Shown here in pieces: positions 30,782 through 43,058 of a DNA stretch of 64,000 nt. The notes beneath the pieces were generated by a model. It was not told where the DNA came from. It made no database searches and saw nothing but the letters and a program-made list of their open reading frames with translations. The translations under genes and the position numbers were made by a program. The DNA is taken from contig JAAVVV010000001.1 in assembly GCA_023910605.1 (NCBI GenBank), positions 3,090,698 to 3,154,697 of the forward strand. Reading direction: 5' to 3'. Numbering within the stretch: the stretch's first letter is position 1; each line of letters opens with the position of its first letter. The stretch is from Bosea sp. (in: a-proteobacteria). GTDB lineage: Bacteria; Pseudomonadota; Alphaproteobacteria; Rhizobiales; Beijerinckiaceae.

Positions 30782-30979
30782 GGCGTGCGCCAACCCGTGG
30801 CGGCGCCGGCGCGGCCCTTCGCCGTGCGAAACCGCGCGCCACCCCTTTCGCTCACCAGCGCCCCGGTCTATAGGCACGGCTCAGCACTCACGCTCGACCC
30901 GGCGTTCCGCCCCGATCCCAAAGGACCGGGATGGCGGAGCGCGAACCTGAAAGCCCGGCTTCCGCCGCGGAACCGACCG

Positions 30980-34297
<3,318 letters not shown>

Positions 34298-34450
34298 GCG
34301 CGAGCCGGCGGCGAAGCAGAACCGGGCAGATGGACGGCCGGCGTGCAGATCGATCCTGCTCGCACGCGCCTTCCTTTGGCCTTCACGTCGGACATTCTTG
34401 GTTGCAGGTCGCCTCGGGGCGAACCGGAACTGAAAAAGAGGAGACCGGTC

Positions 34451-34924
34451 ATGGACCGCGTTCCCATCACCATCGGCGGCTTCACGGCGCTGGAGGAAGA
34501 GCTCAGGCATCGCCAGCAGGTGGAGCGTCAGCGCATCATCCAGGCGATCTCGGAGGCGCGCGCCCTGGGTGACCTCTCCGAGAACGCCGAGTATCACTCC
34601 GCCAAGGAGCAGCAGTCGCTGAACGAGGGTCGAATCATGGAGCTCGAGTCGATGATCGGCCGCGCCGAGATCATCGATGTCTCGAAGCTGTCCGGCGACC
34701 GCATCAAGTTCGGCGCGACGGTGAAGCTCATCGACGAGGATACCGAGGAAGAGCGCACCTATCAGATCGTGGGCGAGCCCGAGGCGGATGTCCGCTCCGG
34801 CAAGCTGTCCATCGGCTCGCCCATCGCCCGCGCGCTGATCGGCAAGACGATCGGTGACACCGTCCAGGTCTCCACGCCTGGCGGCGGCAAGTCCTACGAG
34901 GTCACAGCCGTCCGCTTCGGCTGA
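34451..34924 (+). CDS. greA: Transcription elongation factor GreA
   Basis: 157 residues, normal length. The N-terminal coiled coil carries the tip acidic motif ([14 protein letters not shown]) with the Asp and Glu that reach into the RNA polymerase secondary channel to stimulate cleavage of backtracked RNA. The C-terminal FKBP-like domain ends [12 protein letters not shown]. Start ATG at 34451 with AGAGGAGA upstream. It follows carB by about 150 bases, an order conserved in related genomes. Confidence 0.97.
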   Translation: MDRVPITIGGFTALEEELRHRQQVERQRIIQAISEARALGDLSENAEYHSAKEQQSLNEGRIMELESMIGRAEIIDVSKLSGDRIKFGATVKLIDEDTEEERTYQIVGEPEADVRSGKLSIGSPIARALIGKTIGDTVQVSTPGGGKSYEVTAVRFG

Positions 34925-35013
34925 GCCGGTCGGGCCGTTCTTGATTCGGCCATGCTGATCCTTATGATTGCAGCTCGTTTCGGGTCTGGTTGGATCGTCA
35001 GGTTGAGGATCAC

Positions 35014-35511
35014 ATGAAGCCGTCAGACAGCAAGATGATGTCGCGGCGCGGCCTTATGCTGGGCGGGGCGGCGCTCGTTATGGCACCGGTTCCTGCCGCC
35101 GCGCAGCCGCAGCAGGGGTTTTCCCGTGTTGTTGTGGACGTGTCGCGCTTCCGCGCGCTGGGCGGTGGCGTCTTCGCCGATCTCGTCCAGGCCAATCTCG
35201 CGGCCGCGATGCAGCGTCATTTCGTTGGCCGGATCGGCATCCGGGGCGCGCCAGCGCTGGCGGTGCAGATCCGCAGCATGAGCCTTGGCTCGCATGTGGG
35301 CGGGGATGGCTCATCCTGGCGCCTCGGCGGCGGGGCGTCCGATTATCTCGACGGCGAAGCGGTGGTCTCGCAGGGCTCGCGGGTGATGCTGCGCCATCCG
35401 CAACTGCTGACGCTGGCGGCTTCGGGCGCTTGGTATGACCCCGAGAATGAACGCCGCCGCGCGGTGGCGCTGTGCGATGCCTACGCCTCGTGGCTGGCCC
35501 GCAGCATCTGA
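35014..35511 (+). CDS. Exported hypothetical protein with Tat-like signal
   Basis: 165 residues. The N-terminus has twin arginines followed by a hydrophobic run and a PAAAQ cleavage region (SRRGLMLGGAALVMAPVPAAAQ), so export by Tat or Sec is expected. The mature part is small and globular, with QNVSR-like beta pattern VVVDVSRFRALGGGVFADLV and a single Cys near the end. Start at 35014 has GAGG nearby; an in-frame TTG at 34990 would add eight residues. No family recognised. Convergent with the Lrp-type gene. Confidence 0.65.
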   Translation: MKPSDSKMMSRRGLMLGGAALVMAPVPAAAQPQQGFSRVVVDVSRFRALGGGVFADLVQANLAAAMQRHFVGRIGIRGAPALAVQIRSMSLGSHVGGDGSSWRLGGGASDYLDGEAVVSQGSRVMLRHPQLLTLAASGAWYDPENERRRAVALCDAYASWLARSI

Positions 35512-35535
35512 CCCGCACGGTGCAGGCGGCCGCGA

Positions 35536-35994
35536 TCAGACGGGCGCTGCGCCGGCATCCTTGACCTGATCGAGAGCCAGCGCCGTGCGCACATTGCGCA
35601 CATTGGGCAACGCCGTCATCTCCGCCACGAAGGCCTGGAAGGCCTTCATGTCGGGGGCCACGCATTTCAGGATGAAGTCCATGTCGCCCGAGAGCGTCCA
35701 GCACTCGCGCACAGTGGGCATCGCCCGGACATGATCCCCGAAAGCCTTGAGGTCGGGTTCGGCCTGGCTCGCCAGATGCACGAAAGCGAAGAAGGCCACC
35801 TCGAAGCCCAGCCTCTTCTCGTCAACCAGCGCCCGGTAGCCTTTGATGAAGCCGGCCTCCTCCAGCGCCCTCACGCGGCGCAGGCAGGGCGGCGGCGACA
35901 TCCCCAGCCTGCCGGCCAGCTCGACATTTGTCATGCGGCCCTCCTCCTGAAGCAGCTTCAGGATCAGCCGGTCGGTGTCGTCGGGTCGGGCGGG
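35536..35994 (-). CDS. Lrp/AsnC-family transcriptional regulator
   Basis: 152 residues from a TTG at 35994. The N-terminal winged helix-turn-helix reads DTDRLILKLLQEEGRMTNVELAGRLGMSPPPCLRRVRALEEAGFI; the RAM ligand-binding domain follows (AFFAFVHL, ECWTLSGDMDFILKCVAPD). Regulators of this family respond to amino acids and form octamers. The frame is open to an ATG at 36084, but the TTG has AGGAAAG upstream and gives the family length, so I prefer it. Members of the family commonly sit near trxB in Hyphomicrobiales. Confidence 0.9.
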   Translation of the reverse strand, partial: PARPDDTDRLILKLLQEEGRMTNVELAGRLGMSPPPCLRRVRALEEAGFIKGYRALVDEKRLGFEVAFFAFVHLASQAEPDLKAFGDHVRAMPTVRECWTLSGDMDFILKCVAPDMKAFQAFVAEMTALPNVRNVRTALALDQVKDAGAAPV

Positions 35995-36239
35995 CAAGAT
36001 CGTGTCTTTCCTGTGCTGCGGCGGGCGCTGCGTCGCAGCGGATCGAGCCAGGGCGAAGGCCCTGGCCAGACATGCCGCCAGCAATCAGCCGGCCAGAAGG
36101 CCGCGTGTGCAAAACCGGCTTGCGCTCAGCTCAAGCCGGCAATCAACATGCCATTGGCCCCGGCAGGGCCTGCGCGCTGGCATAGCCGCCCATTCTTTGC
36201 CACACAAGCGGCGCTGAAGGTTCTCGACAAGGCAGACAC

Positions 36240-37217
36240 GTGACGCACTCTCCAACAGCGTGGATCATCACCGACGGAAAGGCCGGCGATCTGGCCCAAT
36301 GCGTCGGCGTGGCCGAGGCCATGGGGCTCGCGCCGTACCAGCGCGTCGTGCGCCCGCGCGCGCCCTTCACCTGGCTGATGCCGCGCGGCCCCATCGACCT
36401 GCGCGAGAGCCCTGGCCGCCCCGGCAGCCCCATCGCGCCGCCCTGGCCGGACATCGCCATAGCCTCCGGCCGGCGCGCCGTGCCCTACCTCCGCGCCGTC
36501 AAGCGCCTCTCGCGCGGACGCTGCTTTACCATCTTCCTCAAGGACCCGCGCACCGGCGCGGGCGCTGCCGACTTCATCTGGGTGCCGGCCCATGACAGGC
36601 TGCGGGCCCCGAACGTGATGACCACGCTGGTGTCGCCCCACAAGGTCAGCGCCGAGGCCCTCGCCGAAGCGCGGCGCGCGCCGCCGGGCCCGATCACGGC
36701 CCTGCCCGCGCCGCGTGTGGCCGTGCTGGTTGGCGGCGACAGCCGCCATCACCGTTTCAAGCCCGAGGACATCGAGCGCCTGGCGGCGTCCCTGGACAGC
36801 CTTGCCGCAAGCGGCGCGGCCCTGATGGGCTCGCGCTCTCGCCGCACCTCGCCGGCGCTGGCCGAGGCGGTGGGCCAGGTCTTCGCGCGCCATGGCGGCT
36901 GGTGGTGGGATGGCAGGGGGCCGAACCCTTACCTCGCGCTCCTCGCCCATGCCGACGCCATCGTGGCGACGGCCGACAGCGTCAACATGATCGGCGAGGC
37001 AGCGGCCACCGGCGTGCCGGTTCTGGTGTTCGAGCCGACGGGCGGACACGGCAAGATCGGCAAGTTCCTGAACGGCCTCGCCGAACACGGAGTTGTGCAC
37101 CGATTCGAGGGCAACCTTGTGGGGGAGCGCTACGAACCCCTAGATAGCACCCGGGCCATCGCCGGCGCCGCGCTTGCGGCCTTTCGCGCGCATGCCCTCA
37201 CCTTGAAAGCCTCCTGA
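36240..37217 (+). CDS. ELM1/GtrOC1-like (mitochondrial fission ELM1) family protein
   Basis: 325 residues. The opening WIITDGKAGDLAQCVGVAEAMG, the central VAVLVGGDSRHHRF, then GSRSRRTSP and IVATADSVNMIGEAAATGVPVLVFEP are typical of the ELM1 (DUF1022) family, which has a glycosyltransferase-B-like fold. The bacterial role is not well established. The GTG start at 36240 overlaps nothing; trxB begins eleven bases after its stop, so the two are probably co-transcribed. Confidence 0.85.
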   Translation: MTHSPTAWIITDGKAGDLAQCVGVAEAMGLAPYQRVVRPRAPFTWLMPRGPIDLRESPGRPGSPIAPPWPDIAIASGRRAVPYLRAVKRLSRGRCFTIFLKDPRTGAGAADFIWVPAHDRLRAPNVMTTLVSPHKVSAEALAEARRAPPGPITALPAPRVAVLVGGDSRHHRFKPEDIERLAASLDSLAASGAALMGSRSRRTSPALAEAVGQVFARHGGWWWDGRGPNPYLALLAHADAIVATADSVNMIGEAAATGVPVLVFEPTGGHGKIGKFLNGLAEHGVVHRFEGNLVGERYEPLDSTRAIAGAALAAFRAHALTLKAS

Positions 37218-37227
37218 GGACCGCGCC

Positions 37228-38202
37228 ATGGCCCATACCCACGCCAAACTGATGATCGTCGGCTCCGGCCCCGCCGGCTACACGGCTGCGATCTATGCCG
37301 CGCGCGCCCTGCTCGAGCCGGTGATGATCTCGGGCTTCCAGCCCGGCGGCCAGTTGATGATCACGACCGATGTCGAGAATTTCCCCGGCTTCGCCGATGT
37401 CATCCAGGGCCCCTGGCTGATGGAGCAGATGAAGAAGCAGGCCGAGCATGTCGGCACGCGCATGGTGTCGGACCACATCGCCAGGGTCGATCTGAACAGC
37501 CATCCCTTCCGGCTCTGGGGCGACGGCGGCGAAACCTATTCGTGCGAGGCGCTGATCATCGCCACCGGCGCGCAGGCCAAGTGGCTGGGCATACCCTCTG
37601 AACAGTCCTTCCAGGGCCTCGGCGTCTCGGCTTGCGCCACCTGCGACGGCTTCTTCTTCCGCGGCAAGGAGGTCGTGGTGGTCGGCGGCGGCAATTCTGC
37701 GGTCGAGGAGAGCCTCTATCTCGCCAATCTCGCCAGCAAGGTCACGCTCGTGCATCGGCGCGACACGCTCAAGGCCGAGAAGATCTTGCAGGACAGGCTC
37801 CTCAAGCACCCGCGCGTCGAGGTCGTCTGGGACAGCGCCGTGGACGAGATTTGCGGCGTGCCGCCCGGCGGCGACGCGACGCCGGGCGTGACCCATGTGC
37901 GGCTGAGGAATGTGAAGACCGGAGCGCTGGGCGATGTGAAGGCTGATGGCGTGTTCATCGCGATCGGCCACAAGCCAGCCACCGAACTCTTCACGGGCCA
38001 GGTGGCCATGAAGGAGAGCGGCTACCTCATCGTCGAGCCCAACTCCACAGCCACCAACATCCCCGGCGTGTTCGCGGCCGGCGATGTCGCCGACGACACC
38101 TGGCGGCAGGCGGTGACCGCTGCCGGCATGGGCTGCATGGCCGCGCTCGAGAGCGAGAAGTGGCTGGCGGCACGTGAATCGGAGCGCACGGCGGCCGCCT
38201 GA
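37228..38202 (+). CDS. trxB: Thioredoxin-disulfide reductase
   Basis: 324 residues. FAD-binding GSGPAGYTAAIYAAR at 12-26, the redox pair CATC at 136-139, the NADPH-binding VVGGGNSAVEESLYL and HRRDTLKAE, and the FAD-contacting GVFAAGDVADDTWRQAVTAAGMG are present. It reduces thioredoxin with NADPH. An LsrB/VtlR-type regulator follows on the same strand. Confidence 0.97.
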   Translation: MAHTHAKLMIVGSGPAGYTAAIYAARALLEPVMISGFQPGGQLMITTDVENFPGFADVIQGPWLMEQMKKQAEHVGTRMVSDHIARVDLNSHPFRLWGDGGETYSCEALIIATGAQAKWLGIPSEQSFQGLGVSACATCDGFFFRGKEVVVVGGGNSAVEESLYLANLASKVTLVHRRDTLKAEKILQDRLLKHPRVEVVWDSAVDEICGVPPGGDATPGVTHVRLRNVKTGALGDVKADGVFIAIGHKPATELFTGQVAMKESGYLIVEPNSTATNIPGVFAAGDVADDTWRQAVTAAGMGCMAALESEKWLAARESERTAAA

Positions 38203-38219
38203 ATACGATCGCGCGGAAA

Positions 38220-38236
38220 GTGATCGGATTGATCAC
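38220..38236. promoter_or_regulatory. Inverted repeat upstream of the LysR-type gene
   Basis: GTGATC and GATCAC are separated by five bases (GGATT) and stand about 105 bases before the regulator's ATG, right after trxB. It may be an autoregulatory site or a weak trxB terminator stem; there is no T-run. Confidence 0.35.
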
Positions 38237-38338
38237 GCGAATTCATGCATGACCTACCAAGCATAAGCTTGACGCACCGCACATTTCCACCGCACCATGC
38301 AGAAAACGCATAATTGCCGTGCAGGGTGGACACTTTCA

Positions 38339-39229
38339 ATGGACTGGGACCGCATCCGCATTTTTTACACCGTGGCGGAGTCCGGCTCCTTCACCAAGGC
38401 GGGCGACACGCTGGGCCTGAGCCAGTCGGCCGTGAGCCGGCAGATCAGCGCGCTGGAGCGCGAGGTCCGCGCGCCTCTGTTTCACCGTCACACCCGCGGC
38501 CTGATCCTCACCGAGCAGGGCGAACTGCTCTGGCGCGCCGCCCGCGACATGACCCAGCGGCTGGAAAAGACCAAGGCGCAGCTGACCGAAACGCGCGAGC
38601 ACCCATCAGGGGAATTGAAAGTCACGACCACGGTGGGCCTCGGGAGCCGCTGGCTGGCGCCGCGCCTCGGCGATTTCCTGGACAACTATCCCGACGTCAG
38701 GGTTGAGTTGATCCTCACCGACGAGGAACTGGATCTGTCGATGCGGCAGGCGGACATCGCCATTCGCCTGCGCCAGCCGCAGCAGCCCGACCTCATCCAG
38801 CGCAAGCTCTTCACGGTTCACTTCCACTGCTACGCCGCCCCCGCCTACATCAAGCGCTATGGCGAACCGAAGTCGCTCGAGGACCTCGACAACCACCGGC
38901 TGCTGTCCTTCGGCGGGCAGTCGCCGTCCTATCTTCTGTCAGTGCACTGGCTCGGCACGGCCGGGCGCGATCCGCGCAACCCGCGCACGCCGCATCTGCT
39001 CGTCAACAACATCGCTGCCCTGCGCAACGCGGTGGAGCATGGGGCCGGCATCGCCGTGCTGCCCGATTATCTGGTGGAGCAGGGCTCGAGCCTTGTTCAG
39101 GTCCTTCGCGAGGTCGAGATGCCGGCGCTGGACAGCTATCTGGTCTACCCCGAGGAAATGAAGTCGGTGGCGCGCGTGCAGGCCTTCCGCGACTTCCTCA
39201 TCCAGCGTGCCCAGCGCTGGACCTTCTGA
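38339..39229 (+). CDS. lsrB: LysR-family regulator of the LsrB/VtlR type
   Basis: 296 residues. The LysR helix-turn-helix (MDWDRIRIFYTVAESGSF, then LGLSQSAVSRQISALE) and the effector domain (SGELKVTTTVGLGSRWL, ending VFRDF-like AFRDFLIQRAQRW) match LsrB of Sinorhizobium/Agrobacterium and VtlR of Brucella as I remember them. These regulators lie next to trxB and activate AbcR small RNAs. The frame reaches an upstream ATG at 38297; ATG 38339 gives the family N-terminus. Only one Cys (near residue 170) is present, so the multi-cysteine redox sensing described for LsrB may not apply. Confidence 0.85.
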   Translation: MDWDRIRIFYTVAESGSFTKAGDTLGLSQSAVSRQISALEREVRAPLFHRHTRGLILTEQGELLWRAARDMTQRLEKTKAQLTETREHPSGELKVTTTVGLGSRWLAPRLGDFLDNYPDVRVELILTDEELDLSMRQADIAIRLRQPQQPDLIQRKLFTVHFHCYAAPAYIKRYGEPKSLEDLDNHRLLSFGGQSPSYLLSVHWLGTAGRDPRNPRTPHLLVNNIAALRNAVEHGAGIAVLPDYLVEQGSSLVQVLREVEMPALDSYLVYPEEMKSVARVQAFRDFLIQRAQRWTF

Positions 39230-39367
39230 CGAACGCCGCTGAGCTCAAGGCATTTTGTGGATCAAAAACGGAACTCTACGGCACATCCATGCCTTGAGCG
39301 GGCGGCTGAGGCTGATGTTGGCTCCCATCCTGCTTTATCGTGCGCCAGACGCATAACAAACCTGCAC

Positions 39368-39383
39368 TTTGTTGCATTGCAAA
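39368..39383. promoter_or_regulatory. T-N11-A LysR-type site upstream of the AbcR-like sRNA
   Basis: TTTG (39368-39371) and CAAA (39380-39383) frame TTGCATTG, giving a LysR-type inverted repeat about 30 bases before a plausible -10 (GCATAT near 39400). This is where an LsrB/VtlR activator would bind if it controls the small RNA. Confidence 0.45.
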
Positions 39384-39410
39384 AAACCCGGATGCCCAGC
39401 ATATCGATCC

Positions 39411-39545
39411 GGTGATCGAGCTCAGGGCGTCCGCTTCCTCCTCCCGGTGTCGATGCCCGCTTGATCCGTCCCTCTGGAGTGTCTGGTCTTCTGATCGGAC
39501 ATGACTTCGAAGCCCGGTTCCGACAGGAGCCGGGCTTTCTTTTGT
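39411..39545 (+). ncRNA. abcR: Probable AbcR (alpha-r15 type) trans-acting small RNA
   Basis: The 325-base gap behind the LsrB-type gene ends in a strong intrinsic terminator and contains two C/U-rich unpaired modules: CTTCCTCCTCCC at 39434-39445 and GTCCCTCT near 39469. These are anti-Shine-Dalgarno sequences like the M1 and M2 modules of AbcR1, which silences ABC-transporter mRNAs with Hfq. AbcR genes are known beside lsrB in Agrobacterium and relatives. A LysR-type site and a -10-like GCATAT precede it. The 5' end (about 39411) is estimated; length would be about 135 nt. Confidence 0.65.
39511..39545 (+). terminator. Intrinsic terminator of the AbcR-like sRNA
   Basis: AGCCCGG (39511-39517) pairs with CCGGGCT (39530-39536) over a 12-base loop and is followed directly by TTCTTTTG. 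It is the clearest Rho-independent terminator in the window and points rightward, away from lsrB. Confidence 0.85.
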
Positions 39546-39555
39546 CTCACGGGAC

Positions 39556-40545
39556 TCACAGATAAAGCCGCTCGCCTTCAAGCCCCTTGTAGAGGTCGGC
39601 GACCTGCTCGGCATAGCCGTTGTGCAGCAGGGTGGGCACGCGCTGCTGGGTGCCGATGACCTGCTCGTCCGCCTGGCTCCAGCGCGGATGGGGAACGGCA
39701 GGGTTCACATTCGCCCAGAAGCCGTATTCGGCAGGCTGCAGCTGCTCCCAGAAGCTCTTCGGCCGCTCGGCAAGGAAGCTGATGCGGGTGATCGCCTTGG
39801 CGGACTTGAAGCCGTATTTCCACGGCAGGATCAAACGGATCGGCGCGCCGAACTGGTTGCGCAGGGGCTTGCCATAGACGCCGGTGACCAGCAGCGGCAA
39901 CTCATTGGCCGCCTCTGCGATGGTTATGCCCTCCGAATACGGCCAGGGATACCAGCCCTGGCGCTGGCCGGGCGCCATCTGCGGGTTCTTGAAGGTCTCG
40001 AACCTCACGTACTTCGCGGCCGAGGTCGGCTTGGCGAGATCGAGGAAGGAGCGAAGCGTGAAGCCTGTCCACGGCACGGCCATCGACCAGCCCTCCACGC
40101 AGCGAAAGCGGTAGAGCCGCTCTTCCAGCGACATGCGGCGAATGAGGTCATCCACCCCGATCTCGAACGGCTTCTCGACAAGGCCGTCGACCGTCACGGT
40201 CCAGGGACGGGTCTTCTTGGCCTCGGCCTGCTTCCAGATGTTCTTGGAGGCGCCGAACTCGTAATAGTTATTGTAGCCTGCGGCCGTGATCTCCGGCGTC
40301 AGCGGCCGGTCGAGCGTGAAGGCCTCGTTGCGCCGAGCCGGATACAGATCATCGGTCGGGTCCGGCACGCGGGCCAGGCTGGGCGCGCCGGAGCCAAGCC
40401 ATTGCGCCTCGGCGCCGCCGCTTGCCGCGATCAGGCCGGCGGCCCCGAGCCCGGCGGCCATCAAGGCCCGGCGGTTCATGAACACGGCCTCCGGCGTGGC
40501 CTGCGCCTCCGGCATCTCCCAGCTTCGTATCGTCCTGATGAGCAT
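39556..40545 (-). CDS. msrP: Periplasmic protein-methionine-sulfoxide reductase, molybdopterin subunit
   Basis: 329 residues. A Tat signal (FMNRRALMAAGLGAAGLIAA) lies behind a long n-region as in MsrP/YedY. The sulfite-oxidase-fold domain holds the molybdenum-ligand Cys at 149 (YRFRCVEGWSMAVPW), and GQRQGWYPWPYSEG and LPWKYGFKSAKAI are typical of MsrP. It repairs oxidised methionine in periplasmic proteins with electrons from the haem membrane protein MsrQ. No msrQ is adjacent, so the partner must lie elsewhere. It converges on the small RNA terminator. Confidence 0.94.
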   Translation of the reverse strand: MLIRTIRSWEMPEAQATPEAVFMNRRALMAAGLGAAGLIAASGGAEAQWLGSGAPSLARVPDPTDDLYPARRNEAFTLDRPLTPEITAAGYNNYYEFGASKNIWKQAEAKKTRPWTVTVDGLVEKPFEIGVDDLIRRMSLEERLYRFRCVEGWSMAVPWTGFTLRSFLDLAKPTSAAKYVRFETFKNPQMAPGQRQGWYPWPYSEGITIAEAANELPLLVTGVYGKPLRNQFGAPIRLILPWKYGFKSAKAITRISFLAERPKSFWEQLQPAEYGFWANVNPAVPHPRWSQADEQVIGTQQRVPTLLHNGYAEQVADLYKGLEGERLYL

Positions 40546-40746
40546 GGTCTTCTCCGTCGCGCGCGCCTTTGTCCCATCATACGCGCGGCGAGCGCAAGCG
40601 GTTACGCAGGCGCAGCCAGCAGCGGATCACGAATCAGGGAGGCTTGCCCACGCCTGGCGCTCGCCACCCGCTGGCGCGGCCCTGCAAGCCGGGATATGAG
40701 AGGCGACAACTGGCCACCCGATGCCAGACCCGCCCCGGAGGAATAC

Positions 40747-41733
40747 ATGACTGTCATCACCCGTCGCCGCTCGCTTGGCCTCATCGCAGGCGCCGTCGCC
40801 GCACCCGCTCTGGCCAGGGCTCAAGGCGCTTGGTCGCCGTCCCGCACCATCACCATGGTCGTGCCCTACCCTGCGGGCGGCCCCACCGACGCCATCGGCC
40901 GCATCGTGGCCAAGGAGCTTGAAGCCATCCTCAAGGTGAGCGTGGTGGTCGACAACCGGGCCGGCGCTTCGGGCGCCATCGGCACACGTTCGGTCGCGAG
41001 GGGCGATGCCGACGGCCACCTCATCATCTTCGGCAACAACCAGACGCATGGCTCGAACCAGTTCCTGCTGCGCGAGCCGGGCTATGATCCGCAAAAGGAT
41101 TTCGCGCCCCTCGCCGGGGTCGGCTCATTCGAGCATGTCTTCGTGGTGAGGAAGGACCTGCCGGCCAAGGACATTCCCGAACTTGTTGCGCTCGCGAAGA
41201 AGGACCCAGGCAAGCTCAACTATGGATCGACCGGCGTCGGCTCGGGCTCGCATCTGTTCACCGAACTGTTCATGACCCGCACCGGCACGCAGATGACGCA
41301 TGTGCCCTTCCGTGGCGCCGCGCCGCTTGTGCAGGAACTGATGGGCGGGCGCATCGACATCGCCAACTCGACCTTGCCCTCCGTCCTTGGCCAGATCCAG
41401 TCGGGCGATCTGCGCGCCATCGCGCTGGCCTCGCCCGCCCGCAACATGGCCGTTCCGAACGTGCCGACCCTGCGCGAGCAGGGCATTGCCAATGCCGATG
41501 CCGACAGCTGGGCCGCCTTCTTCGCGCCTGCCGCCACGCCGGTCCCGGCGCTGTCCCGCCTCTCGCAGGAGATCGTGACCATCCTCAACGGCAACTCCGC
41601 GCGTGAAGCGATCCTGCGGACCGGCTTCACCATGAACGTGCGCGATCCGGCGGCTTTCCGCCCCTATCACGCCCAGGAAATCACAGTGCTGCGCGACGTG
41701 ATCGCGGCAGCGAACATCAAGCCGGTCGAGTGA
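40747..41733 (+). CDS. Tripartite tricarboxylate transporter substrate-binding protein (Bug family)
   Basis: 328 residues with a Tat-like signal (ITRRRSLGLIAGAVAAPALARAQ). The Bug/TctC fold is shown by ITMVVPYPAGGPTDAIGR, VVDNRAGASGAIG, the GSTGVGSGSHLFTELF segment and VPFRGAAPLVQELMGG. It would bind a carboxylated or similar solute in the periplasm. GGAGGAA lies five bases before the ATG. No TctA or TctB membrane genes are nearby, which is common for this expanded family. Leads an apparent three-gene operon. Confidence 0.93.
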   Translation: MTVITRRRSLGLIAGAVAAPALARAQGAWSPSRTITMVVPYPAGGPTDAIGRIVAKELEAILKVSVVVDNRAGASGAIGTRSVARGDADGHLIIFGNNQTHGSNQFLLREPGYDPQKDFAPLAGVGSFEHVFVVRKDLPAKDIPELVALAKKDPGKLNYGSTGVGSGSHLFTELFMTRTGTQMTHVPFRGAAPLVQELMGGRIDIANSTLPSVLGQIQSGDLRAIALASPARNMAVPNVPTLREQGIANADADSWAAFFAPAATPVPALSRLSQEIVTILNGNSAREAILRTGFTMNVRDPAAFRPYHAQEITVLRDVIAAANIKPVE

Positions 41734-41737
41734 CGCG

Positions 41738-43045
41738 GTGAACCTGCAATCGCTGCTGGCGGCGCGCCGGGAGGCGGGGCGTCCGGTGCGCTGCGCCCTG
41801 ATCGGGGCCGGCAAGTTCGGCTCGATGTTCCTGTCCCAGGTCCCGACAATCGCCGGGCTGGAGGTTGCGGTCATCGCCGATCTCGATCCGGATCGGGCCC
41901 GCGCCGCCTGCCGCACGGTGGGTTGGAACGAAGCCCTGATCGGCGCGGTCCGCTTCGTCAGCTCTGGCGTCGATGCAGCGACCGCAGATGGCGTCGAGGT
42001 CGTGATCGAGGCGACCGGCCACCCGGCCGCCGGCGCGCGCCATGCGCTCGCCGCGATCACGGCCGGCCGTCATGTCGTGATGGTCAATGTCGAGGCGGAT
42101 GTCCTTGTCGGGCCCGTGCTGGCGGCGAAGGCACGCGACAGCGGCGTGGTCTACTCCATGGCCTATGGCGACCAGCCCGCCCTGGTGGCGGAGATGGTGG
42201 ACTGGGCGCGCAGCGCCGGCTTCACAGTCGCCGCTGCCGGCAAGGGCACGAAATACCTGCCCGCCTATCATCACGTCACGCCGGACGATGTCTGGAGCCA
42301 TTATGGCATGACGCCGGACGCCGCGAAGGCGGCCGGCATGAACCCGCAAATGTTCAATTCCTTCCTCGATGGCACCAAGTCGGCCATCGAGATGGCGGCT
42401 ATCGCCAATGCCTGCGGGCTTGACGTTCCCTCTGGCGGCCTCCTGTTTCCGCCCTGCGGCGTCGATGACCTCGCGCATGTGCTGCGGCCCCGCGCTGTCG
42501 GCGGCCAACTCGAGCATGACGGCATGGTCGAGGTCGTGTCGTCGCTGGAGCGTGACGGCCGCCCGGTATTCCGCGATCTGCGCTGGGGCGTTTATGTGGT
42601 CCTGAAGGCGCCCAACGCCTATGCCGCCGCCTGCTTCCGCCAGTACGGGCTGCCGACGGACCAGACGGGCCTTTATGCCTCCATGTACAAGCCTTTCCAC
42701 CTCATCGGGCTCGAACTGTCCATCTCGGTGCTCAATGCGGCGCTGCGTGGCGAGGCGACAGGCTCGACCCGCGAGTGGCGCGGGGACGTGGCGGCCACCG
42801 CCAAACGCGCGCTGAAGGCGGGCGAGATGCTGGACGGCGAGGGAGGCTACACCGTCTATGGCAAGGTCATGCGTGCCGCCGACAGCCGCGCCGCGGGCGT
42901 TGTGCCCATCGGCCTTGCCCACGGCGTCCGCCTCCTGCGGGACGTGGCCGCGCATCAGAGCGTGACATGGGCTGATGTTGCCGTTGACGAAAGCGCCGAG
43001 ATCATGAAGCTCCGGCGTGAGCTGGAACGCCGCCCGGCCGCATGA
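41738..43045 (+). CDS. NAD(P)-dependent oxidoreductase with C-terminal SAF domain
   Basis: 435 residues. A Rossmann fold opens with CALIGAGKFGSMFLSQ and runs to about 160 (VIEATGHPAAGARHAL). The middle resembles homoserine-dehydrogenase-like enzymes (AAAGKGTKYLPAYHHVTPDDVW), and the last 90 residues look like an SAF domain (AKRALKAGEMLDGEGGYTVYG). Enzymes of this layout occur in carbohydrate-acid and branched-sugar catabolism, but the substrate cannot be read here. The GTG start is four bases after the binding-protein stop. Confidence 0.85.
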   Translation: MNLQSLLAARREAGRPVRCALIGAGKFGSMFLSQVPTIAGLEVAVIADLDPDRARAACRTVGWNEALIGAVRFVSSGVDAATADGVEVVIEATGHPAAGARHALAAITAGRHVVMVNVEADVLVGPVLAAKARDSGVVYSMAYGDQPALVAEMVDWARSAGFTVAAAGKGTKYLPAYHHVTPDDVWSHYGMTPDAAKAAGMNPQMFNSFLDGTKSAIEMAAIANACGLDVPSGGLLFPPCGVDDLAHVLRPRAVGGQLEHDGMVEVVSSLERDGRPVFRDLRWGVYVVLKAPNAYAAACFRQYGLPTDQTGLYASMYKPFHLIGLELSISVLNAALRGEATGSTREWRGDVAATAKRALKAGEMLDGEGGYTVYGKVMRAADSRAAGVVPIGLAHGVRLLRDVAAHQSVTWADVAVDESAEIMKLRRELERRPAA

Positions 43046-43058
43046 GAAGGACCATGCG

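Noticed and set aside
39622..40746. Apparent 375-codon N-terminal extension of the Bug-family binding protein
   Set aside because: This part is antisense to msrP; the true start at 40747 has a ribosome binding site and a signal peptide.
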